Part shown: piece by piece, positions 24,986 through 34,007 of the stretch
How positions within the stretch are numbered: the first letter of the stretch is position 1
How the letters are laid out: each line of letters opens with the position of its first letter
Source: Chitinophaga pinensis
GTDB lineage: Bacteria; Bacteroidota; Bacteroidia; NS11-12g; UBA9320
Direction: 5' to 3'
DNA: 64,000 nt
Assembly: GCA_945907065.1 (NCBI GenBank)
Contig: CAMDSC010000007.1
Coordinates: 1-64,000, forward strand
Notes under the pieces: model-generated
The model's input: only the letters and a program-made list of their open reading frames with translations
The model's database searches: none
Told to the model about the DNA's origin: nothing
Program-made: the position numbers and the translations under genes

Positions 24986-25732
24986 TATGATTTCTACAAA
25001 GCTGCGAGACTCCAACGCAGCTCCACCAATCAGTCCACCATCAATATCGGCACAACTTAAAAGTTCCTTGGCATTGTCGGGTTTCATGCTTCCTCCGTAT
25101 AAAATGGAGATACTTTCAGCAGTTTCTTTGTTATATTTTTCAGTCAAAACGTTACGAATAAAAGCGTGAATTTCCTGAGCTTGAGCGGAAGTTGCAGTTT
25201 TTCCAGTACCAATTGCCCAAACAGGTTCATAGGCCAAAACCACTTTTTTAATTTGTTCCTCGTTTAAATGAAACATACCTTCCCTTACCTGACTTTCATT
25301 AATGGTAAGTTCTAGATTATTTTCTCTTTGGCTCAGTGTTTCACCAAAACAATAGATGGGTGTTAATCCGTTTTCAAGAGCTGCATTAATTTTTTCAGCC
25401 AATTTTTCATTGGTTTCGCCGTTGTATTGTCGTCTTTCGCTATGGCCAATAATTACATATTTCACCCCAATGTTAGCCAACATAGCTGGTGAAATTTCAC
25501 CAGTAAAAGCGCCTTTATTTTTATGATGGCAATTTTGAGCACCAAGTTTTATTTTAGAATCTTTTAATAAATTTTGAATACCCGAAAGATGCAAGTATGG
25601 CGGAATCATTACTATTTCGGCAGTATTATTTACTTCATCAGCCACCATCCATTTTATTTCACTGGCCAATCCATAACCTTCTTCAAGGGTTAAATTCATT
25701 TTCCAGTTACCGGCTATTATGTATTTACGCAT
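24968..25732 (-). CDS. tpiA: Triose-phosphate isomerase
   Basis: It interconverts dihydroxyacetone phosphate and glyceraldehyde 3-phosphate in glycolysis and gluconeogenesis. The 254-residue protein has all signatures: substrate Asn/Lys in GNWKMN (about 8-13), catalytic His in IIGHSERR (about 98), catalytic Glu in AYEPVWAIGTG (about 169), ILYGGSMKPDN, and the phosphate loop GGLIGGAAL. Length and start are standard. The last residues (NCEL) are encoded within the arm of an inverted repeat that continues into the gap before prmA. Confidence 0.97.
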   Translation of the reverse strand: MRKYIIAGNWKMNLTLEEGYGLASEIKWMVADEVNNTAEIVMIPPYLHLSGIQNLLKDSKIKLGAQNCHHKNKGAFTGEISPAMLANIGVKYVIIGHSERRQYNGETNEKLAEKINAALENGLTPIYCFGETLSQRENNLELTINESQVREGMFHLNEEQIKKVVLAYEPVWAIGTGKTATSAQAQEIHAFIRNVLTEKYNKETAESISILYGGSMKPDNAKELLSCADIDGGLIGGAALESRSFVEIIKNCEL

Positions 25733-25864
25733 TGCTTTTATAAACGAAATGCAAATGAACTAAAATTGAAAGGATTTTTGGGGCTAAACTTTTCCCAAGT
25801 AGTGAACAAAAGCTATAAAACTGATTAATAAAGAATTTAGTGAATGTAAAAATTTAGCCGTTTA

Positions 25865-27082
25865 TCAAACTAATTTCTGAACCTTATTATCCCAAACCCT
25901 AAACTTCTGCGTTTCATTAAATATATAAACCAAAATATCCTTTTCAGTTTGGCTAAATTCTAATCCACGACGTTCAAATACCAATTTGGCTACTTCAAAT
26001 GATTTAGCAATTGAAAATGTTTCGAAACCCGCAGCCCCGCCCCAACTAAAGTCGGGAATAAAATTGCGAGGAAATCCTGAACCAAATACATTGGCCGAAA
26101 CACCAACAATTGTTCCTGTATTAAACATAGTATTGATACTGCATTTGCTATGGTCTCCCATTATAGTGCCACAAAATTGGAGGCCTGTTTTTAAATATTT
26201 TTCAGCAGGATAATTCCAAAGTTTTACCTCCGCATAATTATTTTTAAGATTAGATGTATTAGTATCAGCTCCAATATTGCACCATTCACCAATTACAGAA
26301 TTGCCTATAAATCCATCGTGGGCTTTGTTGCTATACCCAAAAATTAAAGAATTATTTACTTCGCCACCTACTTTACAATGCGGCCCAATTGTGGTAGGAC
26401 CATAAATTTTAGCCCCCATTTTCAACTGGCTATGTTCACCCAAGGCAAATGGTCCTCGAACCATAGAGCCTTCCATTAATTCAGTATCCTTTGCAATGTA
26501 AATAGAACCTGACGTTGCATTTAAAACTACACATTCCATTTTAGCACCTTCTTCAATAAATATTTTTTTAGGAGTAATTAATATGTTGGTTGCACTTACG
26601 ACAGCAGATTTTCGTCCTTTGGTAATCAACTCAAAATCGTTTTCTATTTCCTGTCCATTCAATGAAAAAATATCAGGACATTTAGAAATATGTGAAAGTT
26701 TAGTTTCTAGCTTTATAATTTTATGGTCGGCCAAGGTGTAATTATCTTCCAAAAACTCAGCTCCATCTTCATGATTCAATATACAGGCTACTACTTTATC
26801 ACCGTCAGCTATTATTTCACCTTTTTTTAAGTTTTTTATAGCTTCTATTAACTCTGAATCTGGCATATAGCGGCCATTGATAAAAATATTTTCAATATCC
26901 AAAATTGCGGGAAACTTAGCGCTCAAATATTCTTTGGTTTTATAAGAAACATGAGCATTTAAATGCTTCGCCCATTTTTCAGCAATTGTTAAAATGCCCA
27001 CACGAAAGGCTCCGCAAGGTCTTGTATAACTTAAAGGAAACAAATTTATTCGCCATTCATCATCAAAAAGTACTACGTTCAT
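25865..27082 (-). CDS. GlmU-like putative sugar nucleotidyltransferase with hexapeptide repeats
   Basis: The 405-residue protein belongs to the Bacteroidota group often called alternative GlmU. It opens with MNVVLFDDEWRINLFPLSYTRPCGAFRVGILTIAEKW, where the usual nucleotidyltransferase loop is rearranged, and ends in a left-handed beta-helix (about 190-350) with repeats such as GPTTIGPHCKVGGEVNNSLIFGYSNKAHDGFIGNSVIGEWCNIGA. Trimeric acyl- or nucleotidyltransferase activity on UDP-GlcNAc precursors is plausible. The typical GlmU LAAGxGTRM motif is absent, so nucleotide transfer needs proof. It is bounded by gaps of about 130 bp on each side and looks monocistronic. Confidence 0.82.
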   Translation of the reverse strand: MNVVLFDDEWRINLFPLSYTRPCGAFRVGILTIAEKWAKHLNAHVSYKTKEYLSAKFPAILDIENIFINGRYMPDSELIEAIKNLKKGEIIADGDKVVACILNHEDGAEFLEDNYTLADHKIIKLETKLSHISKCPDIFSLNGQEIENDFELITKGRKSAVVSATNILITPKKIFIEEGAKMECVVLNATSGSIYIAKDTELMEGSMVRGPFALGEHSQLKMGAKIYGPTTIGPHCKVGGEVNNSLIFGYSNKAHDGFIGNSVIGEWCNIGADTNTSNLKNNYAEVKLWNYPAEKYLKTGLQFCGTIMGDHSKCSINTMFNTGTIVGVSANVFGSGFPRNFIPDFSWGGAAGFETFSIAKSFEVAKLVFERRGLEFSQTEKDILVYIFNETQKFRVWDNKVQKLV

Positions 27083-27180
27083 ATGATATCTAATTAGTGG
27101 TGTAAAATTGAGGAATTTTCAGGGAATTTTACATTCTTTTAAAATAAATCTTTTGTGATTTAAATCACCAAAGCACAAAA

Positions 27181-27210
27181 AAAAACCACCAACTTTCGTT
27201 GATGGTTTTT
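27181..27210 (-). terminator. Intrinsic terminator of rpmE2
   Basis: Hairpin with 13-base arms (27181-27193 and 27198-27210), loop TTTC, one mismatch. On the minus strand it is followed by a long T-run, 22 bp after the rpmE2 stop. Confidence 0.85.
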
Positions 27211-27232
27211 CTAGGATTGTATTTCGCTAAAA

Positions 27233-27481
27233 TTATTTTTTGGCGTAACGCTTGTTGAATTTATCAATACGTCCTGCGGTATCTACAAAGTTCATCTTAC
27301 CTGTAAAGAAAGGGTGAGATAAGTTTGAAATCTCTAATTTGTATAATGGATATTCGTTTCCATCTTCCCATTTAACTGTTTCTTTAGTTTCAACGGTAGA
27401 ACGAGTCATAAATGATTCGTTATTACTCATATCTCTGAACACTACTAAACGGTAATTTTTGGGATGTATTTCTGGTCTCAT
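27233..27481 (-). CDS. rpmE2: Ribosomal protein L31, type B
   Basis: A large-subunit ribosomal protein near the central protuberance. The 82 residues begin [19 protein letters not shown] and contain [34 protein letters not shown], the L31 core. The CxxC zinc motif of type A is absent, which defines the zinc-independent type B form. It stands alone with a good promoter (27506-27535) and its own terminator (27181-27210), so it is monocistronic. Confidence 0.96.
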   Translation of the reverse strand: MRPEIHPKNYRLVVFRDMSNNESFMTRSTVETKETVKWEDGNEYPLYKLEISNLSHPFFTGKMNFVDTAGRIDKFNKRYAKK

Positions 27482-27505
27482 ATTATATTCTTTTTTTAAG
27501 GACTG

Positions 27506-27535
27506 CGAAAGTAAAATTTTAACTCAAAAATTCAA
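27506..27535 (-). promoter_or_regulatory. Promoter of rpmE2
   Basis: On the minus strand TTG (27533-27535) is followed after exactly 19 bp by TACTTTCG (27506-27513), a TTCG variant of TAnnTTTG. The leader to the ATG at 27481 is about 18 nt. Confidence 0.65.
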
Positions 27536-27588
27536 ACACTTATTTTAGATTTTTTTATTTTTCAAATAGAATACCATGCTGGGCATTT

Positions 27589-27960
27589 TCAAAACTCTTC
27601 CATACCAGGAAAAAACGCATCTTCAATGTGTTTAATATCATGCTTAGCAGTTCGCAAAACTAATGATATCATATCGAAACGTATTTCCAAATCGTCGTTT
27701 TTTTCTAAAGTAAATTGTTCAGCCGCTTTTCCCAAAAGCTTAATTTTTCTTTTGTCAATGGCCTCTTCAGGGAACCCAAAGTAATCTGAAGTGCGGGTTT
27801 TTACCTCAACAAACACATATTCATTCCCGATTTTTGCAATGATATCAATCTCAGCTCGGCCAAACCGTTTGTTCATTTCAATAATTTGGTAGCCTTTAGC
27901 CTTTAAATAAGCAGCAGCTATTTCTTCCCCTTCTTTTCCTGTAATATTATGCTTAGCCAT
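27589..27960 (-). CDS. yraN: YraN family protein (UPF0102, endonuclease-like fold)
   Basis: A 123-residue member of the YraN family, which has a PD-(D/E)XK-like nuclease fold, here with the motif GRAEIDIIAKIGNEYVFVEVKTRT (Glu-Asp ... E-V-K). The N-terminus GKEGEEIAAAYLKAKGYQIIEMN is the family opening. In vivo function is not settled; roles in DNA repair or Holliday-junction-like structures have been proposed for the fold. It overlaps the end of the M20 amidohydrolase gene by eight bases, so both are on one message. Confidence 0.92.
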   Translation of the reverse strand: MAKHNITGKEGEEIAAAYLKAKGYQIIEMNKRFGRAEIDIIAKIGNEYVFVEVKTRTSDYFGFPEEAIDKRKIKLLGKAAEQFTLEKNDDLEIRFDMISLVLRTAKHDIKHIEDAFFPGMEEF

Positions 27961-29137
27961 TTAATTCAGCAATAGCCAACCACGCCATTAATCCCATCCC
28001 AATTGGCAAAGCATCTTCATCTATATCAAAAGTTGGGGTGTGAACATGGGAGGTGATATTTTTGGCATCGTTCCGAGTTCCGAGGCGATAAAAACACGCT
28101 GGCAATTCCTGACTATAATACGAAAAATCCTCGGCAGCCATCCAAATATCTAGGTTTACCACATTTTCAGCACCCATATAGTTTATGGCGTTGTCAATAG
28201 CAGTTTGGGTTAGTTCAGGATTGTTTTTTAAAAAAGGATAGCCTTTTCTAATTTCAATGTCGCATTGGCAACCCAAACTTTCAGAAATTCCTTTCGTAAT
28301 TTTCACAATGGATTCGTGAGCTTTTGCCCGCCATTCCTCATCCAGAGTTCTAAAGGTTCCCTCCAGATACACTTCGTTTGGGATAATATTCGTTGCCCCA
28401 TTTGCTATTACTTTTCCAAAGGATAAAACGGAAGGTATAATTGGACTTGCTACACGGCTTACTACTTGTTGCAAAGCGGTAATAACTTGTGCCATGGCTA
28501 CAATCGGGTCAATATTTTGATGGGGTTGAGCGCCATGACCGCCTTTGCCCTTTATGGTCATATAAATTTCATCGGTACTGGCCATATATAAGCCTTTCCG
28601 AAAACCCACTTTGCCAACCGGCAATAGCGGCATCACATGCTGACCAATAATATTAGTAACCTCAGGATTTTTCAAAACACCTTCCTTAATCATCACCGAG
28701 GCTCCGCCAGGTAGTTTTTCTTCACCGGGCTGAAAAACTAATTTTACGGTTCCTTCAAATTCATCTTTCAGTTGGTTAATAATTTTGGCAGCCCCCAGTA
28801 AACAGCTTGTATGCACATCGTGTCCGCAGGCATGCATCACCCCGTTATTGTTTGATTTGTAAGGAACATCATTGGCCTCAATAATTGGCAATGCATCCAT
28901 ATCGCCCCTCAATGCCACTACTTTTTTTGAAGGATTTTTGCCTTCAATAATGGCTACAATTCCGGTATTGGCAATTTTTTGTTTGTTGGCAATTCCTATC
29001 GCCTCCAATTGTTGCCACACATAATTTTGGGTATTAAATTCCTGAAATGAAAGTTCCGGATTTTGATGGATATGCCTTCTAATGGTTCTTATTTCCTCGT
29101 GTAGATTGGAGGCTAAGTCTTTTATTTTATTAATCAT
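27953..29137 (-). CDS. M20 family amidohydrolase (N-acyl-L-amino acid / hippurate hydrolase type)
   Basis: A metal-dependent hydrolase of N-acyl amino acids. The 394 residues contain TIRRHIHQNPELSFQEFNT at the N-terminus, ALRGDMDALPIIE, the metal ligands in MHACGHDVHTSCLLG, the general-base Glu in FQPGEEKLPGGASVMI, the QHVMPLLPVGKVGF dimerisation-side His, and the final ligand His in the VHTPTFDIDEDAL segment. The family is widespread, and whether the substrate is acetyl, benzoyl or succinyl amino acid cannot be told. It is transcribed divergently from dnaG, and each has a TAAATTTG -7 element in the 94-bp space between them. Its end overlaps yraN. Confidence 0.93.
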   Translation of the reverse strand: MINKIKDLASNLHEEIRTIRRHIHQNPELSFQEFNTQNYVWQQLEAIGIANKQKIANTGIVAIIEGKNPSKKVVALRGDMDALPIIEANDVPYKSNNNGVMHACGHDVHTSCLLGAAKIINQLKDEFEGTVKLVFQPGEEKLPGGASVMIKEGVLKNPEVTNIIGQHVMPLLPVGKVGFRKGLYMASTDEIYMTIKGKGGHGAQPHQNIDPIVAMAQVITALQQVVSRVASPIIPSVLSFGKVIANGATNIIPNEVYLEGTFRTLDEEWRAKAHESIVKITKGISESLGCQCDIEIRKGYPFLKNNPELTQTAIDNAINYMGAENVVNLDIWMAAEDFSYYSQELPACFYRLGTRNDAKNITSHVHTPTFDIDEDALPIGMGLMAWLAIAELNG

Positions 29138-29158
29138 TTAAGTTTTTAAAATGAACTT

Positions 29159-29166
29159 CAAATTTA
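29159..29166 (-). promoter_or_regulatory. Candidate -7 element for the M20-yraN unit
   Basis: The minus strand reads TAAATTTG, 21 nt before the ATG at 29137. It is back to back with the dnaG element at 29193-29200. Confidence 0.45.
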
Positions 29167-29192
29167 ATTACTTATCCTTAATTCATTATTTT

Positions 29193-29200
29193 TAAATTTG
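29193..29200 (+). promoter_or_regulatory. Candidate -7 element for dnaG
   Basis: TAAATTTG matches TAnnTTTG exactly and is followed by GCACG. The leader to the TTG start at 29232 is about 26 nt. No TTG is seen 19 bp upstream. Confidence 0.45.
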
Positions 29201-29231
29201 CACGAAGTGGCAAACGACTAAGTAACCCAAT

Positions 29232-31160
29232 TTGATCAACCAAATCACCATAGAAAAAATCCTTGACACGGCTGACATTGCTGATGTGGTTGGAGAATTC
29301 GTAACCCTCAAACGCCGCGGGGTTAACCTAATGGGCAATTGCCCGTTTCATGATGAAAAAACACCATCGTTTGTAGTTTCGCCTACAAAGGGAATTTTTA
29401 AATGTTTTGGATGTGGCAAAGCCGGCAACTCTGCGGGTTTTATAATGGAACACAACGGATTGAGTTATCCCGAAGCTTTGCGTTGGCTGGCAGCCAAATA
29501 TAACGTTGAAATAGAGGAGGAAAGAGCCAACCTTGCTGAAATAGCCCAGCAAAAAACGGATAGAGAAGCTTTATTAACCGCACTTTCGTTTGCCAATAAA
29601 TATTATATCGACCTATTGCAAAATGATGAAGAAGGCAAAACCATTGGCAAAGCCTACTTTATAGAACGGGGCTTAAGAGAAGATACTATTGAAAAATTTG
29701 AATTAGGTTATGCCAAAAAAGAATGGCGGCATTTTTTTGATACAGCTGTAAAAGGCGGTTTTGAAATACCTATTCTTGAAAAAGCCGGATTGGTAAAAAA
29801 GAAAGACAAAAAAGACGAAACCGATGCCGATGATTATTTTGATGTTTACCGCGAACGGGTTACGTTTCCCATTCATGATATTACAGGAAGAGTGATAGCT
29901 TTTGGAGCCCGGCAATTAAAAAAAGACGACCGTAGCCCTAAATATATTAACTCACCCGAAAATGAAGTTTACCATAAATCACGAGTGTTGTATGGTATGT
30001 TTCAAGCCAAAAAAGCCATCCGAGAAAAAGACTCTTGTTACCTAACCGAAGGCTATTTGGATGTCGTAACCCTTCATCAAAACGGCATTGAAAATGCGGT
30101 GGCTTCATCAGGCACTTCCCTTACCCAGGAGCAAGTGAAATTAATCAGCCGATTTACAGACAATATAACTATGCTATATGATGGCGACCCTGCCGGAATA
30201 AAAGCTGCACTTAGGGGAACTGATATTATTCTTGAAAATAATTTAAACGTTAGGATTGTCGTTTTTCCTGAGGGTGAAGATCCTGACAGTTACTGTAAAA
30301 AAGTAGGGGGAACTGCCTTTGAGGAGTACATAAAAGCTAATCAAACCGATTTTATTATTTTTAAAACCCGCCATTTATTGGGTGAAAGTGAAGGTGACCC
30401 AATAAAAAAGGCTACGGTAATTAGAGAAGTTGTTGAAAGTATAGTAAAAATTCCAGACCCGATAAAGCGTAGTGTTTTTATAAAAGCTACTGCCACAATG
30501 CTCGACACCGATGAGCAAGTATTGATTGCCGAAACCAACCGACTGCGATTAAAAGGCAATGAAAAAGTTGCTAAGCAAATTGAGCAGGAATATGAAAGCC
30601 TAATAATAAGTGAAGAAGGCATTTCTGAAACTCATATTAATATCCATGAATCGCGTGAAAGAGCAATTATTCGTTCATTGATATTATTTGGAAACCTGCC
30701 ACTGGATGAAGAGAATTTAGTTGCGAAATTTATTTTAAATGAAATTGAAGCGGATGGATTGGAATTTATAAATGTTCAATTTAATGAAGTGGTAAATGCC
30801 ACAAAAATTCATTTTGAAGCGAATGGGTTTGTGGATGAGTACTTTTTTAAGAACAATGAAGTTACCACTCAAATAGCCTCGGCCATAATTATTGATTCCC
30901 AAAAACATTTGCTTAGCCCACGTTGGGAAACAGATGCCGAAAAGCAAATTAAAAACGAAACCGATAATTATAAGAGCGAAGTAGTGTATAATTTAAACTA
31001 TTTAAAACTGTCCCACATTTCAAAATTATTAAAACAAAATAACGATAAACTAAAGGATAGCAAAACCGAAGAAGAGCAAATTCAACTGATGGAAATTCAA
31101 AAAGCTCTTCTCGAAATAAGAACTCAGTTGGCTTCTTTACACGGAATTATTATCCACTAA
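29232..31160 (+). CDS. dnaG: DNA primase
   Basis: It synthesises RNA primers for the replication fork. The 642-residue protein has the N-terminal zinc-binding domain (NCPFHDEKTPSF ... KCFGCGKAGN; Cys-x2-His and Cys-x2-Cys), the RNA-polymerase-like core with ERVTFPIHDITGRVIAFGAR, a TOPRIM fold (YLTEGYLDVVTLHQNG with the catalytic Glu, then LYDGDPAGIKAALRG with the Asp pair), and a C-terminal helicase-interacting domain. The start is TTG: a TAA lies two codons upstream, and MINQITIEKILDTADIADVVGEFV is the normal N-terminus. Length is standard for the phylum. It stands alone on its message or is followed by the acyltransferase gene 46 bp downstream. Confidence 0.97.
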   Translation: MINQITIEKILDTADIADVVGEFVTLKRRGVNLMGNCPFHDEKTPSFVVSPTKGIFKCFGCGKAGNSAGFIMEHNGLSYPEALRWLAAKYNVEIEEERANLAEIAQQKTDREALLTALSFANKYYIDLLQNDEEGKTIGKAYFIERGLREDTIEKFELGYAKKEWRHFFDTAVKGGFEIPILEKAGLVKKKDKKDETDADDYFDVYRERVTFPIHDITGRVIAFGARQLKKDDRSPKYINSPENEVYHKSRVLYGMFQAKKAIREKDSCYLTEGYLDVVTLHQNGIENAVASSGTSLTQEQVKLISRFTDNITMLYDGDPAGIKAALRGTDIILENNLNVRIVVFPEGEDPDSYCKKVGGTAFEEYIKANQTDFIIFKTRHLLGESEGDPIKKATVIREVVESIVKIPDPIKRSVFIKATATMLDTDEQVLIAETNRLRLKGNEKVAKQIEQEYESLIISEEGISETHINIHESRERAIIRSLILFGNLPLDEENLVAKFILNEIEADGLEFINVQFNEVVNATKIHFEANGFVDEYFFKNNEVTTQIASAIIIDSQKHLLSPRWETDAEKQIKNETDNYKSEVVYNLNYLKLSHISKLLKQNNDKLKDSKTEEEQIQLMEIQKALLEIRTQLASLHGIIIH

Positions 31161-31206
31161 AAAATCCATTTTGTAAGCCAAGCGTTTTTACCTTACTTCG
31201 CAGACT

Positions 31207-32508
31207 GTGATACTCTACTGGGTTTTAATAAATGTACTCTACTTTAATTTCCGAACTTTTTTCAGGCGGATTTATATTATTAATGAGGGTTTAATACCCA
31301 AAGGTAAACCCATTTTATTAGCCCCAAATCATCCCAATTCTTTTATGGACGGAGTTTTATTATCAGTATTGCTCCGCTGTAAATTAAGTTTATTAGCTCG
31401 GGGCGATGTTTTTAAAAAACCTACGGCTAACAAGGCTTTGCGTAGTATGCGATTATTGCCAATTTACAGGATGGAAGATGGAGCCGGCAATGAACAAGCT
31501 GCAAAAAATCAACAAACTTTTAATGAATGCTATGAGATTTTTAGAAAAAATGGAATGGTACTTATTTTTCCGGAAGGTTACTGTGTGAGTGAAAGACGAT
31601 TGCGCCCAATGAAAAAAGGTGCTGCAAAAATGGCTTTTGAAGCTATTGAAAAATATCCTGAAATGGATTTACAAGTTATTCCGGTGGGTATGAACTATTC
31701 CAACTCGGGCCATTTTAGAGAAGAGGTTTGTATAAATTTTGGTCACCCAATAGCTGTGCAGTCTTATATGGAGCTGCTAAAAGAAGGGAAACAAAACAAG
31801 GCCATTACTGATTTTAATACGAAACTGTTTGAAGACTTGGAGCGAGAAATGGTGATAATAAAGGATCCAAGCAATGACCAAGTTGGAAACCAATACTTAC
31901 TTATGGCCCGTAATCAATATAAGCCTGCTTTTTTCGGTTTCTTTAAAAAAACTAAGAAACGATTTTTGGCGGAAAAACGCGCGGCTAACGATTTAAATCA
32001 TTTATCAGAAACCAATCCCGAAAGTTTTGAAACCTTTAGAAATAACATCTCTAATTACTTTGAAACGCTTAAAAATTTAAAGATAAAGGATAAATATTTT
32101 GCTATCCCAGTGTTCGAAAAAATATTATATTTAATTTTTACAATAGTATTTGCAGTACCTGCCCTAGTGGGGTTATTGCTAAATTTCATCCCGGTTAGAA
32201 TGGCCAAAAATATTGCTGGTGCAAAGGTCAAAAAAATAGAATTTTATGATTCTGTATACATGGGTTCGGCAGCCATAATCGGAATAATTTATTCATTGCT
32301 TCTAATTATTATTTGCATTGGTTTTATGGGCTGGGTTGGAGTTTTTATGGGGATAGGAATTAGATTATTGGGGTATTTATTTTTGTTTTGGCAGGAAGCT
32401 GCATTTAACACTAAATACTGGTATATTGTTTTACTTACAAGAAAAGGCCGCAGCATGAGAAATTCGCTGCACAGTCAACGAAAATTTATCTTAGACTACT
32501 TTGGTTAA
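31207..32508 (+). CDS. Glycerol-3-phosphate/lysophospholipid acyltransferase family protein (PlsC-like)
   Basis: It transfers acyl chains to a lysophospholipid or related acceptor at the membrane. The 433 residues begin at a GTG codon; the N-terminal membrane segment is followed by LAPNHPNSFMDGVLLSVLL, the catalytic HxxxxxD variant seen in large Bacteroidota members, and by VLIFPEGYCVSERRLRPMKKGAAKMA, the FPEG acceptor motif. IPVGMNYSN is motif IV. The C-terminal half has an amphipathic stretch (about 235-290) and three or four membrane segments (YLIFTIVFAVPALVGLLLNFIP, AIIGIIYSLLLIIICIGFM, GIRLLGYLFLFW). This matches the two-part acyltransferases of the phylum rather than the short PlsC. Exact acceptor unknown. 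Confidence 0.85.
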   Translation: MILYWVLINVLYFNFRTFFRRIYIINEGLIPKGKPILLAPNHPNSFMDGVLLSVLLRCKLSLLARGDVFKKPTANKALRSMRLLPIYRMEDGAGNEQAAKNQQTFNECYEIFRKNGMVLIFPEGYCVSERRLRPMKKGAAKMAFEAIEKYPEMDLQVIPVGMNYSNSGHFREEVCINFGHPIAVQSYMELLKEGKQNKAITDFNTKLFEDLEREMVIIKDPSNDQVGNQYLLMARNQYKPAFFGFFKKTKKRFLAEKRAANDLNHLSETNPESFETFRNNISNYFETLKNLKIKDKYFAIPVFEKILYLIFTIVFAVPALVGLLLNFIPVRMAKNIAGAKVKKIEFYDSVYMGSAAIIGIIYSLLLIIICIGFMGWVGVFMGIGIRLLGYLFLFWQEAAFNTKYWYIVLLTRKGRSMRNSLHSQRKFILDYFG

Positions 32509-32630
32509 ATTATCTCGTTCATTTTCAGAATTATGTTTTATTTACAGTTTGAATAGCTAAAATAAAAAAAATCAATTTATTTTGAAACTATTACAATCCT
32601 TATTGCGTAGTAATTTGGTAAAACTTAAAC

Positions 32631-32858
32631 ATGAGAAGCTTCAAATTTACTTTGTCTAAAACCAAGAGAATTATCCTTATTCTGTTAGTTATAAATATTG
32701 TAGCCTTTTCGGCTACCAAAGAAATAGCTGAAAAATATTCACCACTCCAAACAACCGCGAACGAAAATAAAAATTTGAATTATATTGAAAAAGGTTGGCA
32801 AATAGTAAACTGGAGTTATAATCTTCTCAAATACTTTAAAAAACCTAATACAGGTTGA
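32631..32858 (+). CDS. Small single-pass membrane protein upstream of the LytS-like kinase
   Basis: A 75-residue protein not recognised. It has a basic start (MRSFKFTLSKTKR), one membrane helix (IILILLVINIVAFSA, about 14-28) and a short outer tail with aromatic residues (KGWQIVNWSYNLLKYFKK). Its stop TGA overlaps the TTG start of the histidine kinase (TTGA), so the two are translationally coupled. That pairing suggests a role in signal input or kinase stability, but this is inference. A partial -7 element (TAATTTGG) lies just upstream. Confidence 0.6.
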   Translation: MRSFKFTLSKTKRIILILLVINIVAFSATKEIAEKYSPLQTTANENKNLNYIEKGWQIVNWSYNLLKYFKKPNTG

Positions 32859-33901
32859 AATTAAACACAACATCATTACTTCTGAAAATAATCAGGTATA
32901 AGATACATCACTTTATCTTTTGGTTTCTTTATTTTGTTTTATGGATATTTCTTTATGAACCTGCAGTAGGGTTTAACAAAGCCTTTGAAAATGCCTTAAT
33001 CGTTGTAATTCTTCATGGGTCTGCAGCCTATTTTAATAATTATTATTTAGTCCCTGTTTTTCTGCGGCAACGTCAATACTTTTTATACTTCGTCTCTGTT
33101 TTTCTCACCATAAGTTTTATTTGTTTTATCCATATTATTTTTTTGCTATGGGCCGATACCATTGATGATACAGAAAAATATAGTCTTTGGAGTGTTGAGT
33201 TTTTTATAAATGACAGCATAAGTATTAGTTATACTTTGGCTATCACCATGACTTTAATGTTTTTTAAACAATGGTTTGAAAAAGAACGACTAACCGACAA
33301 ATTAGAAAAATTGAATATTGAAACTGAACTAAAATTTTTGAAAAGCCAGATAAATCCTCACTTTTTGTTTAATAGCCTAAACAGTGTGTATGCACTTACC
33401 TTAACCAAAAGTGATAAAGCGCCTGAAGTGGTTCTTAAATTATCAGATATACTAAGATATATTTTATACGATAGTGGTGAAAAAGTTGTGGGGTTAAAAA
33501 AAGAATTAGAATACGTTGAAAATTATTTGGAACTTGAAAAGATACGCCATGGTAATAGGTTGCAAACAAAAATGGAAATTATAGGTGAAACTTCCGGAAA
33601 AGAAATAGCTCCGATGATTTTTTTACCTTTTATCGAAAACAGCTTTAAACACGGGATAAATTCAAATATTGGGAACAGCTTTGTAAATATTCATTTTGAG
33701 ATTAATGATGATAACTTAACCTTTAAAATTGAGAATAATAAGCCAACACATAAACTTAGTGAAACACCGAATTATCAAGGCGGAATTGGAATTAACAATG
33801 TAAAAAAACGGCTCAACCTATTATATCCCGGCAAGCATACTTTAAATATTGATGAAGAAGGAGAAACTTTTGTTGTGAAGCTAAAGATAGAATGGAACTA
33901 A
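32855..33901 (+). CDS. LytS-type sensor histidine kinase
   Basis: A membrane sensor kinase of the His_kinase/HATPase (LytS/YehU) group. The 348 residues start at TTG, overlapping the preceding small gene by four bases. Four membrane helices (about 19-34, 47-62, 75-104, 126-141) precede a short coiled coil and the phosphoacceptor motif LKSQINPHFLFNSLNS, with His169. The ATP-binding part has the N box in FLPFIENSFKHGI and a glycine-rich loop in YQGGIGINNVKKRL, and the protein ends with EGETFVVKLKIEW, as in the family. No extracellular sensor domain is visible, so the membrane part itself or a partner must receive the signal. The LytTR response regulator follows about 106 bp downstream. Confidence 0.93.
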   Translation: MKLNTTSLLLKIIRYKIHHFIFWFLYFVLWIFLYEPAVGFNKAFENALIVVILHGSAAYFNNYYLVPVFLRQRQYFLYFVSVFLTISFICFIHIIFLLWADTIDDTEKYSLWSVEFFINDSISISYTLAITMTLMFFKQWFEKERLTDKLEKLNIETELKFLKSQINPHFLFNSLNSVYALTLTKSDKAPEVVLKLSDILRYILYDSGEKVVGLKKELEYVENYLELEKIRHGNRLQTKMEIIGETSGKEIAPMIFLPFIENSFKHGINSNIGNSFVNIHFEINDDNLTFKIENNKPTHKLSETPNYQGGIGINNVKKRLNLLYPGKHTLNIDEEGETFVVKLKIEWN

Positions 33902-33962
33902 TTATTGTCCTTATCGGAAAAATTAAGAGATTTATCATTAAATAAATATACTTTGAGCTTAA

Positions 33963-33970
33963 TATTTTTG
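33963..33970 (+). promoter_or_regulatory. Candidate -7 element for the LytTR regulator
   Basis: TATTTTTG matches TAnnTTTG, about 38 nt before the ATG at 34008. It suggests that the regulator can also be made independently of the kinase. No -33 TTG at 19 bp. Confidence 0.35.
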
Positions 33971-34007
33971 ATTTGAACTAACTTTAAATTAACACTTATT
34001 TATACAT